This document shows positions 1 to 12,193 of a stretch of 64,000 nt of DNA, piece by piece. This DNA is from Owenia fusiformis (taxonomy: Eukaryota; Annelida; Polychaeta; Sabellida; Oweniidae). The stretch lies in NCBI GenBank assembly GCA_903813345.2, contig CAIIXF020000010.1:33779425-33843424 (forward strand), in the 5' to 3' direction. The notes under the pieces were generated by a model. It was not told the DNA's origin, searched no databases, and saw only the letters and a program-made list of their open reading frames with translations. Each line of letters opens with the position of its first letter. Position 1 is the first letter of the stretch. The position numbers and the translations under genes were made by a program.

Positions 1-838
1 TGCTCCTGGTTTTAAAGTGGATGACACACTAAAAGTGGGCCAAAATGAGAGAGCCAAGACGACTCCTAGTGGAGAGACCAAAGTATTTCCAAAAGAAATG
101 AATCCAGATTAGGTGAATCCAGACTAAGACCATATGTACTGACTTCTTCTAGGTCTGAGTTACCAGAAAAAGTACGAGGTGGCAATCTGAGGCACTTCGA
201 TCAGGGTGTTGTCAGGACAATGTCTGAATTTTAGGAGCAAATATACAACTTTGACATCTTACGTACAATTTGTGGCACACAAGACCAGTATATTCTGTTG
301 AAATAGACCCAATTGTCCCGACAACATCCTCATTAAATTGCTTCAGATTGCTACCTATATATTGAGACCGATGAGGCAGCTTCCTCTAACTTCATCATTT
401 GAGACTGAATACTCTATCTTTTATGAGTACTGGTATCTACAACTAATTTTAATGTTATGAGTATTGGCTATAAATTTTTCAATTTTTCTTCAACATGTAT
501 TGTAATGACTTCAGTATGAATGAAATGTCCCTTGGTGTTCTGGTCCTGGATTGTGATATTGGTTCTCGATTGGAGGGGGAGACTTTGTTTCTTTTCACGT
601 TACATCATGGTTTTGGGATATATAGGGTCTACTTTTCTTATGACAGATTTACACTTACAGTTTGCTTTTCTTGTTGGGTTTCCTTAAAGTTTTGGCATTT
701 TTGCTTATATATTCAACAGACATTCCTGGTATGAGAGGAGATCCTGTGACTCACTGTAAGAGAGAATTGAATTAAACTGAATCCCAAATGATGTCTTAAA
801 GGTTTGGGAACTCTGAGGTCAAATGTTATAAAGATGCG
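1..838. other. Left-edge non-coding stretch
   Basis: No gene is supported here. The longest open frame (495-734, plus) has a composition without domain character, so I do not call it. The only structure I see is the inverted repeat at 178-361, listed separately. The right end runs into a degenerate gag-like segment and may belong to the same old retroelement, but I cannot see an LTR. Confidence 0.5.
178..361. repeat. Foldback, about 45-bp arms
   Basis: The arm at about 178-222 is the imperfect reverse complement of the arm at about 314-361. Both carry the block GCAATCTGA(G/A)GCA and end with GTTGTC(A/G)GGACAAT, with a loop of roughly 90 bases between them. This is a small hairpin-forming inverted repeat, probably a MITE-like relic. 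There is no evidence that it is a functional RNA. Confidence 0.5.
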
Positions 839-1560
839 AGAGTAATAGTACAGCGCTCAGATGACAATCAAGGACAGGCTATAAAGGCTAAATTTGCTGA
901 GAAAGCATTGGGCATGTATGAGATGGCTCTAGAGTCAGCACAATTTGGAAGGAAAACCAAGATTAAACCAACCCCATTGTTTGATGGGAACACACTGTGG
1001 TTAGACTTCAAAGCATACTTCAAGAATTGCATGGTGAGCAAGCAGAGAAATGATGAAGAGAAGAGGCAGGCCTTACTAACCAGTTGATGGAAGATATTAA
1101 GCGCAGCAGCTAGTGCAGGAGCTGGAAGAGGGGTATGCCTATGATGACCTGGTGGAGGCTTTAACATATCTCGAGATGCCTTGCTCTTCACAAGATAGAC
1201 TAGCGAGGTATAGAGCTCTGAGAATGCCATAACTGATGATGAGCAGCAGTACACAGAAGAGATCCAAAGTCTCTTGATCAGACCATGGAAGTGGTCCAGG
1301 GGAGGAAGCGTATCAGGAATCTGAATGGATCCTGAAAGGACTCAAGCTAATACAACGGGATCATCATATCTCCTTTTCTTCTAGTGATCATGTGGGGGAA
1401 AACCTCCTTAAATGGTTGAAGAAATAAAGACGGAGATGAAGAGGAATATAAAAGAGTCTGTCAAACGTTTCAAGAAGAGAGCTCTGTGCACATTGTGGCA
1501 TTAATTATAGGAGTTGTTGTGAGAAGGAATGTTTTGCAGAGCTGTCAATTGGTATGTTTT
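839..1560 (+). pseudogene. Decayed LTR-retrotransposon gag
   Basis: Three consecutive open segments in shifting frames read like the Gag of metazoan Gypsy-type retrotransposons. The first (about 842-1084) contains the characteristic stretch PLFDGNTLWLDFKAYF and ends in a stop at 1085. The second (1101-1229, another frame) has a YDDLVEAL and QDRLARYRAL block typical of the Gag core. The third (1232-1321) returns to the first frame. At 1485-1532 there is a cysteine cluster of the form Cx2CG, then CC, then Cx3C, like a zinc knuckle. Frame changes and stops show that the copy is dead. No protease, reverse transcriptase, integrase or LTR was found next to it, so it is a fragment. Family placement rests on motif memory only. 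Confidence 0.65.
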
Positions 1561-2086
1561 GATTGATCAGCCTAAGGGCACATGTCTTATGTTTGTCTAA
1601 AGCCCCAAAAGAGGTCATAAGAGAGAAAAGCTCCCCGAGAGTAAGAGTTCTATATCCAGTAACTCAGCAATTCATCCTGTACAATTTCTTAATCTGGATA
1701 GAAGCATGGTTACCAACTCTTGCAAGGCACAAACAGTGAGGAGAATAGTTGAAACCTAGCGAGAGAAATGTCCTTGTTCAAGCTGATTGTTCTGTTGCTG
1801 CTTTTGGCTCCTGTTTATGGAGATGGCATGAGATGGGAGAATAACCTTGACGCAGATGGCGATTGCTGACATTAACAACATTAACAGAGAAGGAATTCTG
1901 AGAACAGATTTCATCAGAGCTAGCGTAGCTGTGATCCACTATGGCGCTGTGCTGATGTGTTTTCCTGAACAAGATGAGTTATAAAATGAAGAGCTTTGAG
2001 AGCTCAAAGGCAGGCAAAGGAGATCTAACTCTGCTATCATGGCACCATAATACACATCGTTTATATCGTTAATATAAGATGGTTAA
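1561..2086. other. Non-coding, nothing recognised
   Basis: No ORF with domain character, no strong inverted repeat and no RNA-gene signature were found. It lies between the gag relic and the 363-bp tandem repeat. Confidence 0.4.
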
Positions 2087-3560
2087 AAACCAAAAGTTAG
2101 TCAAAATAGGATTCATCGCCTAAAAAGTACATGGTAACCATGGGAACGAGTGTTTATGGTATGCTTACCAACATGAAGACTTTAATTTATCAGTATATCT
2201 AGATGATTGACATACTCTTCTTTGTATTGGCAATACATATACCTACTTTTAACCATTATTAAGACGTGAGGCCATTGAAACAATCTTATCATATTTTTAA
2301 TATATGGAATATTGATGCCAAAGCAAGGGTTATGACGTCATAATGTATATGTAAATATAAAGCTAATTAACATTATTTATGCAGGATGTGAAAGAACTTA
2401 TTATTACGCTTCTTCTGATACCAATAATACTAAGATTGCTTAAAAATGAAGAAAGTTACAGTCCAAAATGTTTTTATTGACTAAATTGCTGAAAAGTTCA
2501 CGGTAACCATGGCAACGAGTTTTTATGTTATTCTAACTAACATGCAGCCTTCAATATCAGTATATCCGAAAAGCCGACATACTCTTGCTTGTATTGGCAC
2601 CGCATTTACCTACTTTTATCCATTTTCAAGAAGTTTAACTAATAAAACACTGTTATTTTATTGTAAATATATGGAAAATCGAGGCCAAAAGAAGAGCTAT
2701 GACATCATAATGGATACGCAAATGAGCCAATTAACATAATTTATGCTTACGGTGAAAGAACTTATTATTTCACTTCTTCTGATACCAATAATGCTAAGAT
2801 TGCTTAAAAACAAAGAAAGTTACAGTCCAAAAAGTATTTATTGCCTAAATTCCTGAAAAGTTCACAGTAACCATGGAAACGAGATTTTATGATATTCTAT
2901 CCAACATGCAACCTTCAATATCAAGATATCCAAAAAGCTGACATACTCTTGCTCGTATTGGCACTGTATTTATCATCGTTCATCCATTCTAAGAAGTTTA
3001 ACTAATAAAACACTGTTATTTTATTGTAAATATATGGAAAATCGAGGCCAAAATAAGGGCTATGACGTCACAATGGATACGCAAATGAGCCAATTAACAT
3101 AATTTATGCTTGCGGTGAAAGAACTTATTATTTCGCTTCTTCTGATACCAATAATGCTAAGATTGCTTAAAAACAAAGAAAGTTACAATCCAAAACGTTT
3201 TATTGCCTAAATTACTGAAAAGTTCACGGTAACCATGGCAACGAGTTTTTATGTTATTCTAACCAACATGAAGCCTTCAATATCAGTATATCCGAAAAGC
3301 CGACATACTCTTGCTTGTATTGGCACTATATTTACCTACTTTTATCCATTTTTAAGAAGTGTAACTAATAAAACACTGTTACTTTGTTGTAACTATATGG
3401 AAAATTGAGGCCAAAATAAGGGTTATGACGTCATAATTGATATGCAAATGAGCAAATTAACATTATTTATGCTTGAGGTGAAAGAACTCATTATTACGCT
3501 TTAGCAGATACCAATAATGTGAAGATTTGTTAAAAATCGAGAAAGTTACAGTCTAAAATG
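2087..3560. repeat. 363-bp tandem repeat, 4 copies
   Basis: The landmark GAAAGTTACAGTCC recurs at about 2451, 2815, 3178 and 3541, giving a period of 363-364 bp, with a more diverged copy starting near 2087. Each unit contains a GGTAACCATGGCAACGAG block, and a TATGACGTCATAAT block followed by CAAATGAG. These resemble a CRE palindrome next to an octamer-like site (exact ATGCAAAT at about 3436). No coding potential is shared between units. Confidence 0.8.
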
Positions 3561-3897
3561 TATTAACCACCAAGTAAGAAATTTAAAAAGTGGGCGTGGC
3601 TTTTGCGTCTCGTTTCCATAGTGATCGGCCATTTTTCAATTTTTATTATTGTCATTTTTGAAATCTGCATATTCATATTATGAAAGTCAGGTATGACTCA
3701 TGCGGTTGCAAGCTATCTTAATTAAGGTCAACAAATAAGGCCTTTTTGCTGGATCTCCCACTCGTAGGGTTAATTCTGGAATTTCTTTAACATTTTTCAG
3801 AATTTTTACCTCACCCCCAGAAGTGTTTGTGACATTACAATTTGCTCCACTGCACCCAACCTGTAGAAAGTCTTAATATTATGTCACGACCAAAAGT
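3561..3897. other. Non-coding spacer
   Basis: I see no gene or clear repeat apart from short AT-rich sequence. It separates the 363-bp tandem repeat from an interspersed repeat. Confidence 0.4.
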
Positions 3898-4012
3898 CGT
3901 GTTATTATGTTATAGTATCCAACTTTTTGTGGGTGGTGTTCGGCGGTCGCCGTTCGGTGTTCGGCGTCTGTAACAAATGGCTGGTAGTGACATTTTGTAT
4001 GTTAATAGTACA
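3898..4012. repeat. TGTAACAAATGG interspersed repeat, copy 1
   Basis: The block reads TTATAGTATCCAACTTTTTG, then a GGTGTTCGG-rich part, then TGTAACAAATGG, GGTAGTGACATTTTG and GTTAAT. The same order of blocks is found at about 52058-52185, 54272-54413, 57289-57400 and 58250-58322. That defines a dispersed family with at least five copies in this window. No terminal inverted repeat is evident. Confidence 0.65.
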
Positions 4013-4079
4013 ATAACGTCATTTCGAAGGGCAATATAGTGAAATATTTCACTATATTGCCCTTCGAAATGACGTTATT
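4012..4079. repeat. Perfect 68-bp palindrome
   Basis: The sequence from AATAACGTCATTTCGAAGGG to its exact reverse complement CCCTTCGAAATGACGTTATT has no spacer. The centre is GAAAT/ATTTC at 4045/4046. It is probably the core of a MITE or a recently formed snap-back, and could extrude as a cruciform. Confidence 0.85.
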
Positions 4080-4389
4080 AGTATTATTACCACCGTTAAC
4101 GACCAGGACTGAAACAGCAAGAAAATCTTACGCACTGAACGATATCTAGTTTCCCGGGGAAAATTGCCGGTCGTTAAATGCATTCTCGACCGGTCTGAAT
4201 GCATTCTTAACCACCACTATGACGTCACATATTGCTCAGGTCGATATAGTAAAATGAACGCCTTCTAAACTACCACTAAAACCCCTAGAGCTGGCCCGGC
4301 AAGGTGGTAATAATGCTTTGTATAATTCTTTTTTTATTATTATTTATTTGCTCTCTCTATTTACCATAATGACACCTGAATGACAGTAT

Positions 4390-4596
4390 GCAGGCCCGTA
4401 GCCAGGATTTGCCGGGGGATTCACTTTTTGAAAAATTCCAGGGGGGATTCACGTGTGACAATTTTGGTCCAAAAATAGCCAAAATCACTTAAAAATGCTC
4501 AGAATGCTGAAAATCTGCATGTTTTTGAAAGATTTTTGGCCAGGAGGGGGGTGGTCGCTCCAACCCATCAACCCCCCCCACAGGCTACGGGCCTAG
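4390..4596. mobile_element. GGCCCGTAGCCAGG-type MITE
   Basis: The element starts with CAGGCCCGTAGCCAGG and ends with CAGGCTACGGGCCTAG, so its termini are inverted. Related sequence occurs at 28070-28260 and 47893-48085, and a fragment at about 8893. GTAGCCAGG-ended MITEs of hAT-like type are familiar from many metazoan genomes. That class assignment is from memory. Confidence 0.65.
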
Positions 4597-4599
4597 TAC

Positions 4600-6215
4600 G
4601 ACTTCAGTCATTTTCATATTTAGTACATACACAACTATTACATAACTGCACTCTAATACATAGTCTATCAATTACTTACCATATACTTTTATTTTAGTTA
4701 TCACAGAGGGTAAAATTAACATACGATAAAAAAAATTAAAGCTTGGAAGCTCTATTTGTGGCTGTTTTGAGTATTTCGTATTATTTCTCTTTTTGCTCCA
4801 GACATGCATTATCCATCAGTTATCCATTCATAGTATAAGAAAATATGTCACGAAAACATATTACTTGAATTGTCCATTGATTTTTAGACTATATTTTGTG
4901 TATAATATGACATTCACCATAATGGATTCTATAACAATTGAGCGTTAGTCGATGTAAACGCCACTGGCACTACAATTACTAGTTTCTTTCATTTGAGTTA
5001 TTTATTTAAACACTTGATATTAAAAGAAAGGCACACACGTGGGATGTTTTCTAGATTCCTGGTCTTATCTTTTGACTTTACAAAAACAGGATTTGTGGAT
5101 ATGTCTGGGACTCTTGGTATTTGAGTGCACTAGGTAACCTAAACTTATCTTTAGGATTTAAACCCTGGACTCAATTCATGGTGTACTGAATCATTCATCT
5201 AAGATGTTGTTTTCAAACCTTTAGGGAGGGGAGTGAAGCAACCAAAACCCCCTGAAACTCTAAGCCCCTAAAACCAAAAATTAGGCCCAAATTTTGAAGC
5301 AAAGTCATGCCCACAAAGGCCTACTAATAGAGGCCCTACTAAATTGTTGAGCCCATCCATCATCAATATTTGTATAGTTTTATTGTCTAATTTATAAGTA
5401 TAAATACATACCATCATTAATGCAAAAAGGAAATATATATATATATCTAAGAAAGATCTAATAGCACAACTGCTCACAATGAAAAACAACAATTAACCTA
5501 AAACATCAAAACTATATTATTTAAACAATTTCTAGAAACACATCCTCCCCACCATCTGGCCATTTAGAAATCATAATTCAAAACCAAGAAACTATGGGAG
5601 TTTTCGTACGGAAACCAAAAATACACTTGTTTCCAATACAACACGATACATAATATGATATTGTTAACTAAAACATAAACACAAACTTTATGATAAATGT
5701 TATTATTTATTAGTTTTTATATATACAATGATGTACAATGATATCATTATTATGTGTATGATACATTTTGTTAAACAGACATGACGTCAAGAGAAGTTAT
5801 TATATAGGATGCAAATAAGTTGAAAACATCTAAATGCACTTACATGTTCTATGTTTTAGTTTACAAATATGGCTCTATTGCAGCATATGAATTAATTTGC
5901 ACTATATTATAAAGGCTAATATTATTTTACTTTCATTATATCTGAGACGATCATTTCATGTTAGTCTCAGACATGTATGCTCTGCATATTCAATGTCTTT
6001 CATTTTTATGGTTCTATCCCCGGTTCTATTGCTATATCTATTTACACACTATATAAAGGCGTTTGACAAGTTATACAAAGAAATTAACATGGCTTCATTC
6101 GTGAAGCAAATCTGTTGAAAAACTTACACATCTATGTGCACTATATAATGATCATTGTCGTATGATCTGTAAAACGAAGCCTCCTGATTGGTCAGTTCTT
6201 GGGTTGTACCAATTT
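4600..6215. other. AT-rich intergenic stretch
   Basis: No gene is supported. The open frames at 5268-5492 and 5897-6118 have hydrophobic AT-driven composition without motifs. No long repeat was recognised. Confidence 0.4.
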
Positions 6216-6306
6216 GTATTGCTACTGAGATTCTCCCCATTGATCATCTCCGTCGCAATACATAAAATATTGTTACGGAGGGGACATTCGCAGTATCAAT
6301 ACAGAG
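6216..6306. repeat. Small foldback
   Basis: TGTATTGCTACTGAGATTCT at the left is the imperfect reverse complement of a block ending in CAGTATCAATACAG at the right. It is one of three adjacent inverted-repeat units between 6216 and 6771. Confidence 0.5.
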
Positions 6307-6329
6307 GATCACACGATAAAAACGTTATA

Positions 6330-6439
6330 GAATGATTTGAAGTGCAATACAGGATATATTCTGCTCTCAATTTCCAGTATTGGCACTCGACTCGAATTTC
6401 TCGAGCAGAATATATCCTGTATTGCACTTCAAATCATTC
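6330..6439. repeat. Foldback with perfect 37-bp arms
   Basis: Arm 6330-6366 (begins GAATGATTTGAAGTGCAATA) is the exact reverse complement of arm 6403-6439, around a 36-base loop. The perfect arms suggest a young insertion or ongoing correction between the arms. Confidence 0.8.
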
Positions 6440-6444
6440 AATAA

Positions 6445-6771
6445 CACTCTTAAAAATTATTACTTGGATTTCCTTATATTGAGAAATTGTACTACTCATT
6501 TTAAGTCAAAAATTACTTAAATAATCTTGAACTACTGAATGATTTTTAAGTAATTTTTTTAGTAATTCATTTATGGTGAATTTACTAATGCAAGGAGAGA
6601 AATTGAAATACTTACTGTAGTAATTGTAATACTCATTTACATAATTCAGCAATTAAAAAACTCAAAATGACAATATAAGTTAAACCAAAGTAAAATGAAG
6701 TAAAACTAAGTATTTAACTTTTAGTAATTTTTATACTTGGGAAATACTCAAGTAATTCATTTTTAAGAGTG
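6445..6771. mobile_element. CACTCTTAAAAAT TIR element
   Basis: The left end CACTCTTAAAAATTATTACT mirrors the right end CAAGTAATTCATTTTTAAGAGTG imperfectly. The element is about 327 bp, AT-rich inside and without an ORF, so it is a non-autonomous MITE that begins five bases after the preceding foldback. Confidence 0.7.
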
Positions 6772-6959
6772 AACTTATAATATCATAAGTTTCAATGGTT
6801 AAATTGCAGCATATAAATCCACTTACGCAAAAGCTAAATATATTCCACCATCACACCTTTTCCACTAATATCGTTATATTAAAAATTAGCATATCGCATG
6901 TTTTAATTTCACAAAACATGTTTTCATTATTTCAATATTGACAAATGGTATGTTTGCAT

Positions 6960-8390
6960 CGTAATTACATTTACAACTGCTATGGTTTCATTTTGACAAT
7001 ATTTACAACTGCTACGGTTTCATAATGTCAATATTTACAACTGCTATATTTTCATAATGACAATATTCTTACTGCTGTATTTTCATAATGCCAATATTTA
7101 CAACTGCTATATTTTCATAATGACAATATTCTTACTGCTGTATTTTCATAATGACAATATTTACAACTGCTATATTTTCATAATGACAATATTCTTACTG
7201 CTGTATTTTCATAATGACAATATTTACAACTGCTATATTTTCATAATGACAATATTCTTACTGCTATATTTTCATAATGACAATATTCTTACTGCTATAT
7301 TTTCATAATGACAATATTTACAACTGCTATATTTTCATAATGACAATATTCTTACTGCTGTATTTTCATAATGACAATATTTACAACTGCTATATTTTCA
7401 TAATGACAATATTCTTACTGCTATATTTTCATAATGACAATATTCTTACTGCTATATTTTCATTATTACAATATTTATAACTGCTATGGTTTCATTATGA
7501 CAATATTCTTACTGCTATATTTTCATAATGACAATATTTATAACTGCTATGGTTTCATTATGACAATATTGACAACTGCCATATTTTCATAATGACAATA
7601 TTTACGACTGCTATGATCTCATTATGACAATTTTATAATTGAGATATTTTTATTATGACAACATTCACAACTGACATGTTTTCATTTTGACAATAGTTAT
7701 AGCTGACATGTTTGTTTTCACGATAACAATATTCACAACTGATATGCTATCACTATTTAAACTGACCTGTTTTCACTCTGAAAATATTTATAACTGGAAA
7801 TTATAGCATGCTTTTATCATGCCAACATTCACAACTGATAACTGTTTTCATAATGACAATATTCACAGTTGATATTTTTCATAATCACAACATTCATAAC
7901 TGATATGTTATCATTATTTAAACTGGCGTGTTTTCATTATGAAAATTTTATAACACGAAATTATAGCATGTTTTTATCATGACAATATTCACAACTGATA
8001 ATTGTTTTCAAACAATATTCACGGTTGATATTTTTTCACAATGGCAAAATTCACAACTGATATGTTATCATTATTTAAACTGGCGTATTTTCATTATGAA
8101 AATATTTATAAATGGAAAATCTTTATAAATGGAAATTATAGTATGTTTTCATAATGATAATATTCACAACGATATGTTTTCATAATGACAATATTCAGAC
8201 CTGACATATTTTTATTATTCAAACCATTATGAAAATATTTATAAATGGAAAATATAGCATGTCTTTATCATGACAATATTCAAACTGATATATTTTCATA
8301 ATGACAATATTCAAAAATAACATGTTTGATAATAGACGTCACATTCACAATATTGGCATGTTTTTATAATGACCATCTTCACCACTGGTA
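6960..8390. repeat. Minisatellite, ~32/63-bp unit, decaying rightwards
   Basis: The core at about 7040-7480 alternates TTTTCATAATGACAATATTC with a TTACTGCT or TTACAACTGCT end, giving 31-32-bp units and a 63-bp dimer. From about 7480 to 8390 the copies diverge, with CACAACTGATATG variants and indels. The 63-bp period is a multiple of three and lacks stops, so it produces open frames of up to 83 codons that are not genes. Confidence 0.8.
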
Positions 8391-10680
8391 CAACACTATT
8401 TACCATTATACTGCTTCTGGGCTAAACGACTCGACTAATCGGGGTTCATCACGTAAAGGTGTATGTTTTTAAGGGAAGATTAAGGTCTATTAGGTTGACA
8501 CGATTATAAGACCGATGTATTTCTTACATCTCAAGTACAATGAATCCCCAAAATTCCGCTGTATATATATATATTATCAATTGTTGAAATTATTTGATTC
8601 AAAGTGCAAAAATGGGGGAAATGTCTAATTTCTCCAAAATAATAAATATGGTGACCACATTTATAGAAAAAGAATACATTATTGTTAATCTTTCGTTTTT
8701 CTCAAATGAAGTATCAAAAGTCATTTCCTATTGAGAAAACCCTGGAATAACTAGTAAATTAGTTAATTAGTAAATGGCAAGTAATCTCATCGGCTTTCAA
8801 CTAATTGAAAGCCCATAGTAAACTTAATGAAATAAACACATAATTTAAGGCACATAATAGACATTCTGTGATAATTTGAAGACAATTTATCAGTGGCGTA
8901 GCCAGCAGACCAGGGGTTCGATTTTTTATGTTATCCACAACTCTCCCCCTTCATCGGTGTACCTCACATAAAAGCATTTTCTGTATTTGTCATACATACA
9001 ATTCATTCTTTAGTTAGAGTTCAATCACAGATATGTCAAATTCTGAAACATGCGATTCCCACACTTTTAGCTGATTTTTGAAAAGATTCCAAATCAAAAG
9101 ATGTTTATTTCATTTTGTTATATAGGAGTTCCTAATGACCTCATGAACTTACAGTTACTTACTGAATACTAGTATTTTCAATAGCAAATATTTTTGAAGA
9201 ATATAATACTTATTTAATCATGGCGCACATTGACAGATGATAAATAGTAAATTAAATGTAATGAAACAGTCTGAAATTCCAAAAAGACCAAATTGAAATA
9301 ACAATATATCAACTGTGCTCTGTAGGCTCTAACATTAAACATTTCTTTTAAATTTTAATGCCTTGCAACAAAGAACAACTAATGCTGAAAAACCTATTTG
9401 TTCTTTCTTTGAATTGAAAATAAAAAATAAAATATTCCATTCTTTATCACCGTTCCGCTGTTTTTTTTTTATCATAAATGACGAGAATCATGAATGTTTT
9501 AAGAAATAAAGGCATTTTAGATGAACTTGTTTTGGAAAAATGAACATTTTATTATCTTTTAGACACACGATTTGAAACTTGTGCAAGGCTAATACCCTCG
9601 TCTTTCTGGCAAATACACTCCCCTCCAGAAGTTTGGCAACCTTTGCTCCCTCCTCTTTATGTTTGAATTTTTATTTACATAACCTGCGAGGAAAATACTT
9701 ATAACATTGATGGAAATGTAACTTGACTTCATTTCCAATGCCACAAATTTTCCCATATTTTAAAAGTAAACCAAGGGGAACTAATGGGCTTTATATTTAA
9801 TTAGTGGATTAGATTCAACCACAAGCCATCTGAAATCTCCATAATCCGTTGACGATTATCAGTGGATCAGTTTTTTAGAAAAATAAAAAGTGATTATCAG
9901 GAAGCAATGCATATTGGTACACCACGTGATTTTTTTAAGATTTTTTATTGTGAGCTTTTTCCCTTAACTGTGACAATAAAATACTCATTCGAAATAATAA
10001 ATCTAGACTTATTCAATATAATCCTTCTATGCCTTTGCTTTCCTCAGCAAAAGATGACTGCATCTGGCTTTTTTATTTGACAGAACTTTCCACTGCATGT
10101 AATGTGTGTACCTTTTTAGCTTACACTTGTATTTAGTACCAGAGACATACTTACCTATAATTCCCTCCCTTAATCCATTTATTTGCTAAACATTTATAAT
10201 TAATGACATTAACACGATCCACTAAGGTTCATCTCTATCCTTCTGGAGGATCTGCGATGCAACAGAGAGAGATGCTGCGAGTATGCTGCGAATGACTAAA
10301 GTTTGATATTCGTCAAAATAGATACTAAATACACCGAAACAGCAACAATTTAAACTTAGAAAATCTCCGAGATAAACGTGCATCTGAATAGAAAACTGAT
10401 TTTTTTCACAATGGATTTATTATTCCTTAAAAAGTGATGGGTAATAAATACCCATTCGATCAAATGCTTGTGTTTATAAATGATACATATGCTTTGAATA
10501 ACTCATTTCAAAATGTTTCTATTATTAAATATTTGCTTTCGAGGACTTATCAGCCCCGGGGACTTAGCAAGATTTTTGGTTTGAAATAAAACAAAACGGA
10601 GGCGCACAGATTTGAAAGAAAATTTGTTTTCATCAGTCTTAAGACAGTTGGTTTATTTCATCGTAGATAGAGCAGCTTTT
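8391..10680. other. AT-rich intergenic stretch
   Basis: No gene is supported. A short GTAGCCAG MITE fragment lies near 8893, and a half-palindrome TTTCAACTAATTGAAAGCCC at about 8801 resembles the hairpin at 43799. The open frame at 9862-10080 has no domain signature. Confidence 0.4.
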
Positions 10681-11536
10681 AAGGTGTTCAAAAAACCGAC
10701 CAAAGAAATCGCTATATTTTGGAAAATGCTAATCCAATTGTGTTCATATTTTCAGGAAAGAAAGGAGATACTGTGTATGTATAGCTCCTGATGTTAGTTA
10801 GTTGAAAAACATGATGTCTTGGGCACATGCTCAAAAGACAGTTGTACAAGGGAAATATGAAAAACGCGAATGGAAAATTACTATATCTTGGAAAATAGTA
10901 CTAATTCAATTATGTTCATTTTTTCAGGAAAAGAAAGACGGTGTGTGTATAGCTCTTGTTGTTAGTAATGCCTTTGACACCTGCTCAAAAGACAGATGTA
11001 CTTGGAAATATGAAAAACGCAGTCATAGGTGATTGCCAACCAAATAACGTAGTGTTTTGGCACTTCAAATTTGGCACAATGTGTGGTGAATTTGTGGACT
11101 TTTATCAAAATCACTCCAGGGACTTTACAGTCATGGTCAAAATGCCTTCTTAAGCCTGCCTGAACCACGGCGTTTGACTGCGATTTGAAAGCATTTTGAC
11201 CATGACTGTAAATTCCCTGAAGTGATTTTGATTTCACCCTACAGATTTACCATACAGTGAATGAAGATGATTTGTACCCAATTTGAAGAGCCAAAAGACC
11301 ATGGTTAGGAAGTTATTTTATTTTTCTGCGGTTGCGGTCCTCCTGACTGCGTTTTTCGTATTTTCCTAATACAACGGTCTTTTGTGCGAGTGTCCAAGGC
11401 ATCATGTTTTACAACTAACTATCTACAGGAGCTACACAAACACAGTCTCTTCTTTCTTTCTTGAAAATATGAACATAATTGAACAGGTTTTCAAGATATG
11501 GCGATTTCTTTGGGTTGCATTTTTTAACACCCTGTA
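10681..11536. mobile_element. Composite long inverted-repeat element
   Basis: About 180 bp from 10681 (AAGGTGTTCAAAAAACCGAC) is repeated in diverged direct form at about 10862-11035, and again in inverted form at about 11338-11536, which ends TTAACACCCTGTA. A second perfect-stem region lies inside: arms 11104-11145 and 11191-11232 share TTTACAGTCATGGTCAAAAT and its complement. No transposase was seen. The CAGGGTGTT ends resemble those of the small TA-flanked elements at 51513 and 60628. Confidence 0.65.
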
Positions 11537-12064
11537 AGTTGGGCGAAATTATCGATATTTCTTCTTTGCATAATGCTCCAGGGTCTTCCCAAAATTGGAG
11601 AAACTACGTGCGAAACTACATTCATGATCAACGGCAGTGAACAGGAGGTTTACAGTCGCACCCGGGTGCGCTAATTCCTTTTTTAATGTTTGTTTCGCGA
11701 AACGAAATAAGTGTTTAATGAGGTCAGGAAAAATAAAAACTCGTTTAAATAGAATTTTATACGTGACTTATTTTGTATCTACCAAGGCGTTAAACATAGT
11801 TATGTATTTTGATCGGTCTAAAGTGTGCAAAGCTAGAAGACCCCTTATACTCGTTCGTTATCTATTTTGACTAAGATTATATGTCAGTACAACTGCTACT
11901 AAAACAAAGAAAGACTGACCAGTTGAGATTAGGAACGTGAAGCATATTTATTTCTATTCATAAATATGGATATTTGAATTTGAACGGACACCTTGTAATA
12001 TATAAATACACTGTCCCAAATGTTTTGTTAAAGAGCAACAGAAGCATACAATCTTTACACATAG
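11537..12064. other. 3' flank of the LRR gene
   Basis: No separate gene is supported. On the minus strand an AATAAA lies at about 11947-11952, some 240 bases after the LRR stop codon, and could serve as its polyadenylation signal. A Helentron-like fragment follows at 12065. Confidence 0.35.
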
Positions 12065-12165
12065 CAGACGGATGGACAGAGGCTTTACTATATCCCTACC
12101 GAACTTCGTTTGTTAGGATATTTGCTTCTTGTTTCTGTAACAAACCCCAACCAATTGGTACCAAT
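12065..12165. mobile_element. Helentron-like 3' end fragment
   Basis: The segment contains AGACGGATGGACAGAGG, TTTACTATATCCC, CGAACTTCGTTTG and TTAGGATA in the same order as the ends of the two long copies at 26245-27312 and 41900-42770. Only the 3' part is present. Confidence 0.55.
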
Positions 12166-12193
12166 CGTCGAAAACGTAACTTCGGATCATGCG

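Noticed and set aside
868-1254. 128-codon minus-strand ORF
   Set aside because: It is antisense to the gag relic, whose plus-strand motifs explain the open frame better.
7057-7480. ORFs of 83 and 67 codons
   Set aside because: They are entirely within the 63-bp minisatellite.
10802-11237. Several ORFs of 65-91 codons
   Set aside because: They fall within the composite inverted-repeat element and mirror its arms; there is no domain.
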